DNA of 40,606 nucleotides from Chara braunii (Eukaryota > Streptophyta > Charophyceae > Charales > Characeae): positions 215,071-255,676 of the forward strand of contig BFEA01000842.1 in the NCBI GenBank assembly GCA_003427395.1, in the 5' to 3' direction. The notes under the pieces are model-generated. The model was not told where the DNA came from. It did not search any database and saw only the letters and a list, made by a program, of their open reading frames with translations. A program made the position numbers and the translations under genes. Below are positions 40,486 to 40,606 of this stretch, in pieces (position 1 is the stretch's first letter; every line of letters starts with the position of its first letter).

Positions 40486-40606
40486 TTGTCACGCGGGGAT
40501 CCCCGGGGCCCAAGCCGGGGTGGGGGTTTCACCCCTGCAACCCCGCCGCGGGGATCCCCGATCCCCGGCCCCTCCAAATTACCCCCGCACCACCAGCCCT
40601 CGCCCC
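40486..40606. repeat. GC-rich palindromic sequence at the window end
   Basis: cgcggggatccccgggg and cgcggggatccccgatcccc are palindromic and separated by ggggtgggggtttcacccc, itself an inverted repeat. The sharp change from AT-rich DNA at ~40486 suggests the end of another repeat or transposon, cut by the window. Confidence 0.6.

Overview
The window looks like nuclear DNA from a green plant lineage (streptophyte). The signs are a chromodomain-bearing Ty3/gypsy element, a plant-type L1-like LINE, a fragment of plant-type mitochondrial nad3 and very abundant TC/GA microsatellites. A charophyte alga such as Chara would fit, but that is a guess. There is no bacterial-style gene organisation. Almost everything recognisable is transposon, decayed gene or tandem repeat, and almost every reading frame that can be assigned to a family is broken.

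Layout, left to right. (1) 1-2363: the 3' part of a chromovirus-type Ty3/gypsy element (RNase H remnant, integrase, chromodomain, polypurine tract, 3' LTR), with the integrase catalytic residues damaged. (2) 2.4-5.0 kb: a minus-strand locus that reads as Josephin domain, then membrane helix, then RING-like finger. It abuts a small insertion of mitochondrial DNA (nad3 3' end plus half a tRNA) and is surrounded by three copies of a ~78-bp exon-like module. (3) 5.2-6.7 kb: a foldback DNA transposon with long inverted termini. (4) 6.9-7.2 kb: a second, more decayed copy of the membrane helix plus RING-like module. (5) 7.4-10.2 kb: G-box cluster, short tandem modules, ATC repeats and pyrimidine-rich DNA. 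(6) About 10.3-14.5 kb: a minus-strand LINE with many frameshifts.

(7) About 15.15-37.32 kb: two ~744-bp direct repeats (TGTA...TACA ends in the right copy) behave like the LTRs of one very large (~22 kb) retroelement. After the left copy there is a primer-binding-like site resembling tRNA-Ala. Inside lie three diverged copies of an unrecognised ORF (17.4-20.1 kb), a gag gene, a CCHC knuckle, a retropepsin-like domain with DGG at the active site, and then about 12 kb with no detectable reverse transcriptase or integrase. That 12 kb is filled with minisatellites (48-55, 62, 39, 26 and ~90 bp units). A 1.2-kb hAT-like element with an 8-bp target duplication is nested in it. A piece of the element's own 3' internal region lies inverted just outside the left LTR, across an assembly gap.

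(8) 37.4-39.8 kb: an acidic ORF and an Ulp1/C48-type protease, probably one intron-containing gene. The protease has a stop codon before its catalytic cysteine and lacks the expected aspartate. The window ends in GC-rich palindromic DNA.

The two points most worth following up are the unknown three-copy ORF family inside the giant element and the Josephin-TM-RING arrangement. Identity and period statements were made by eye; no alignments or database searches were run.
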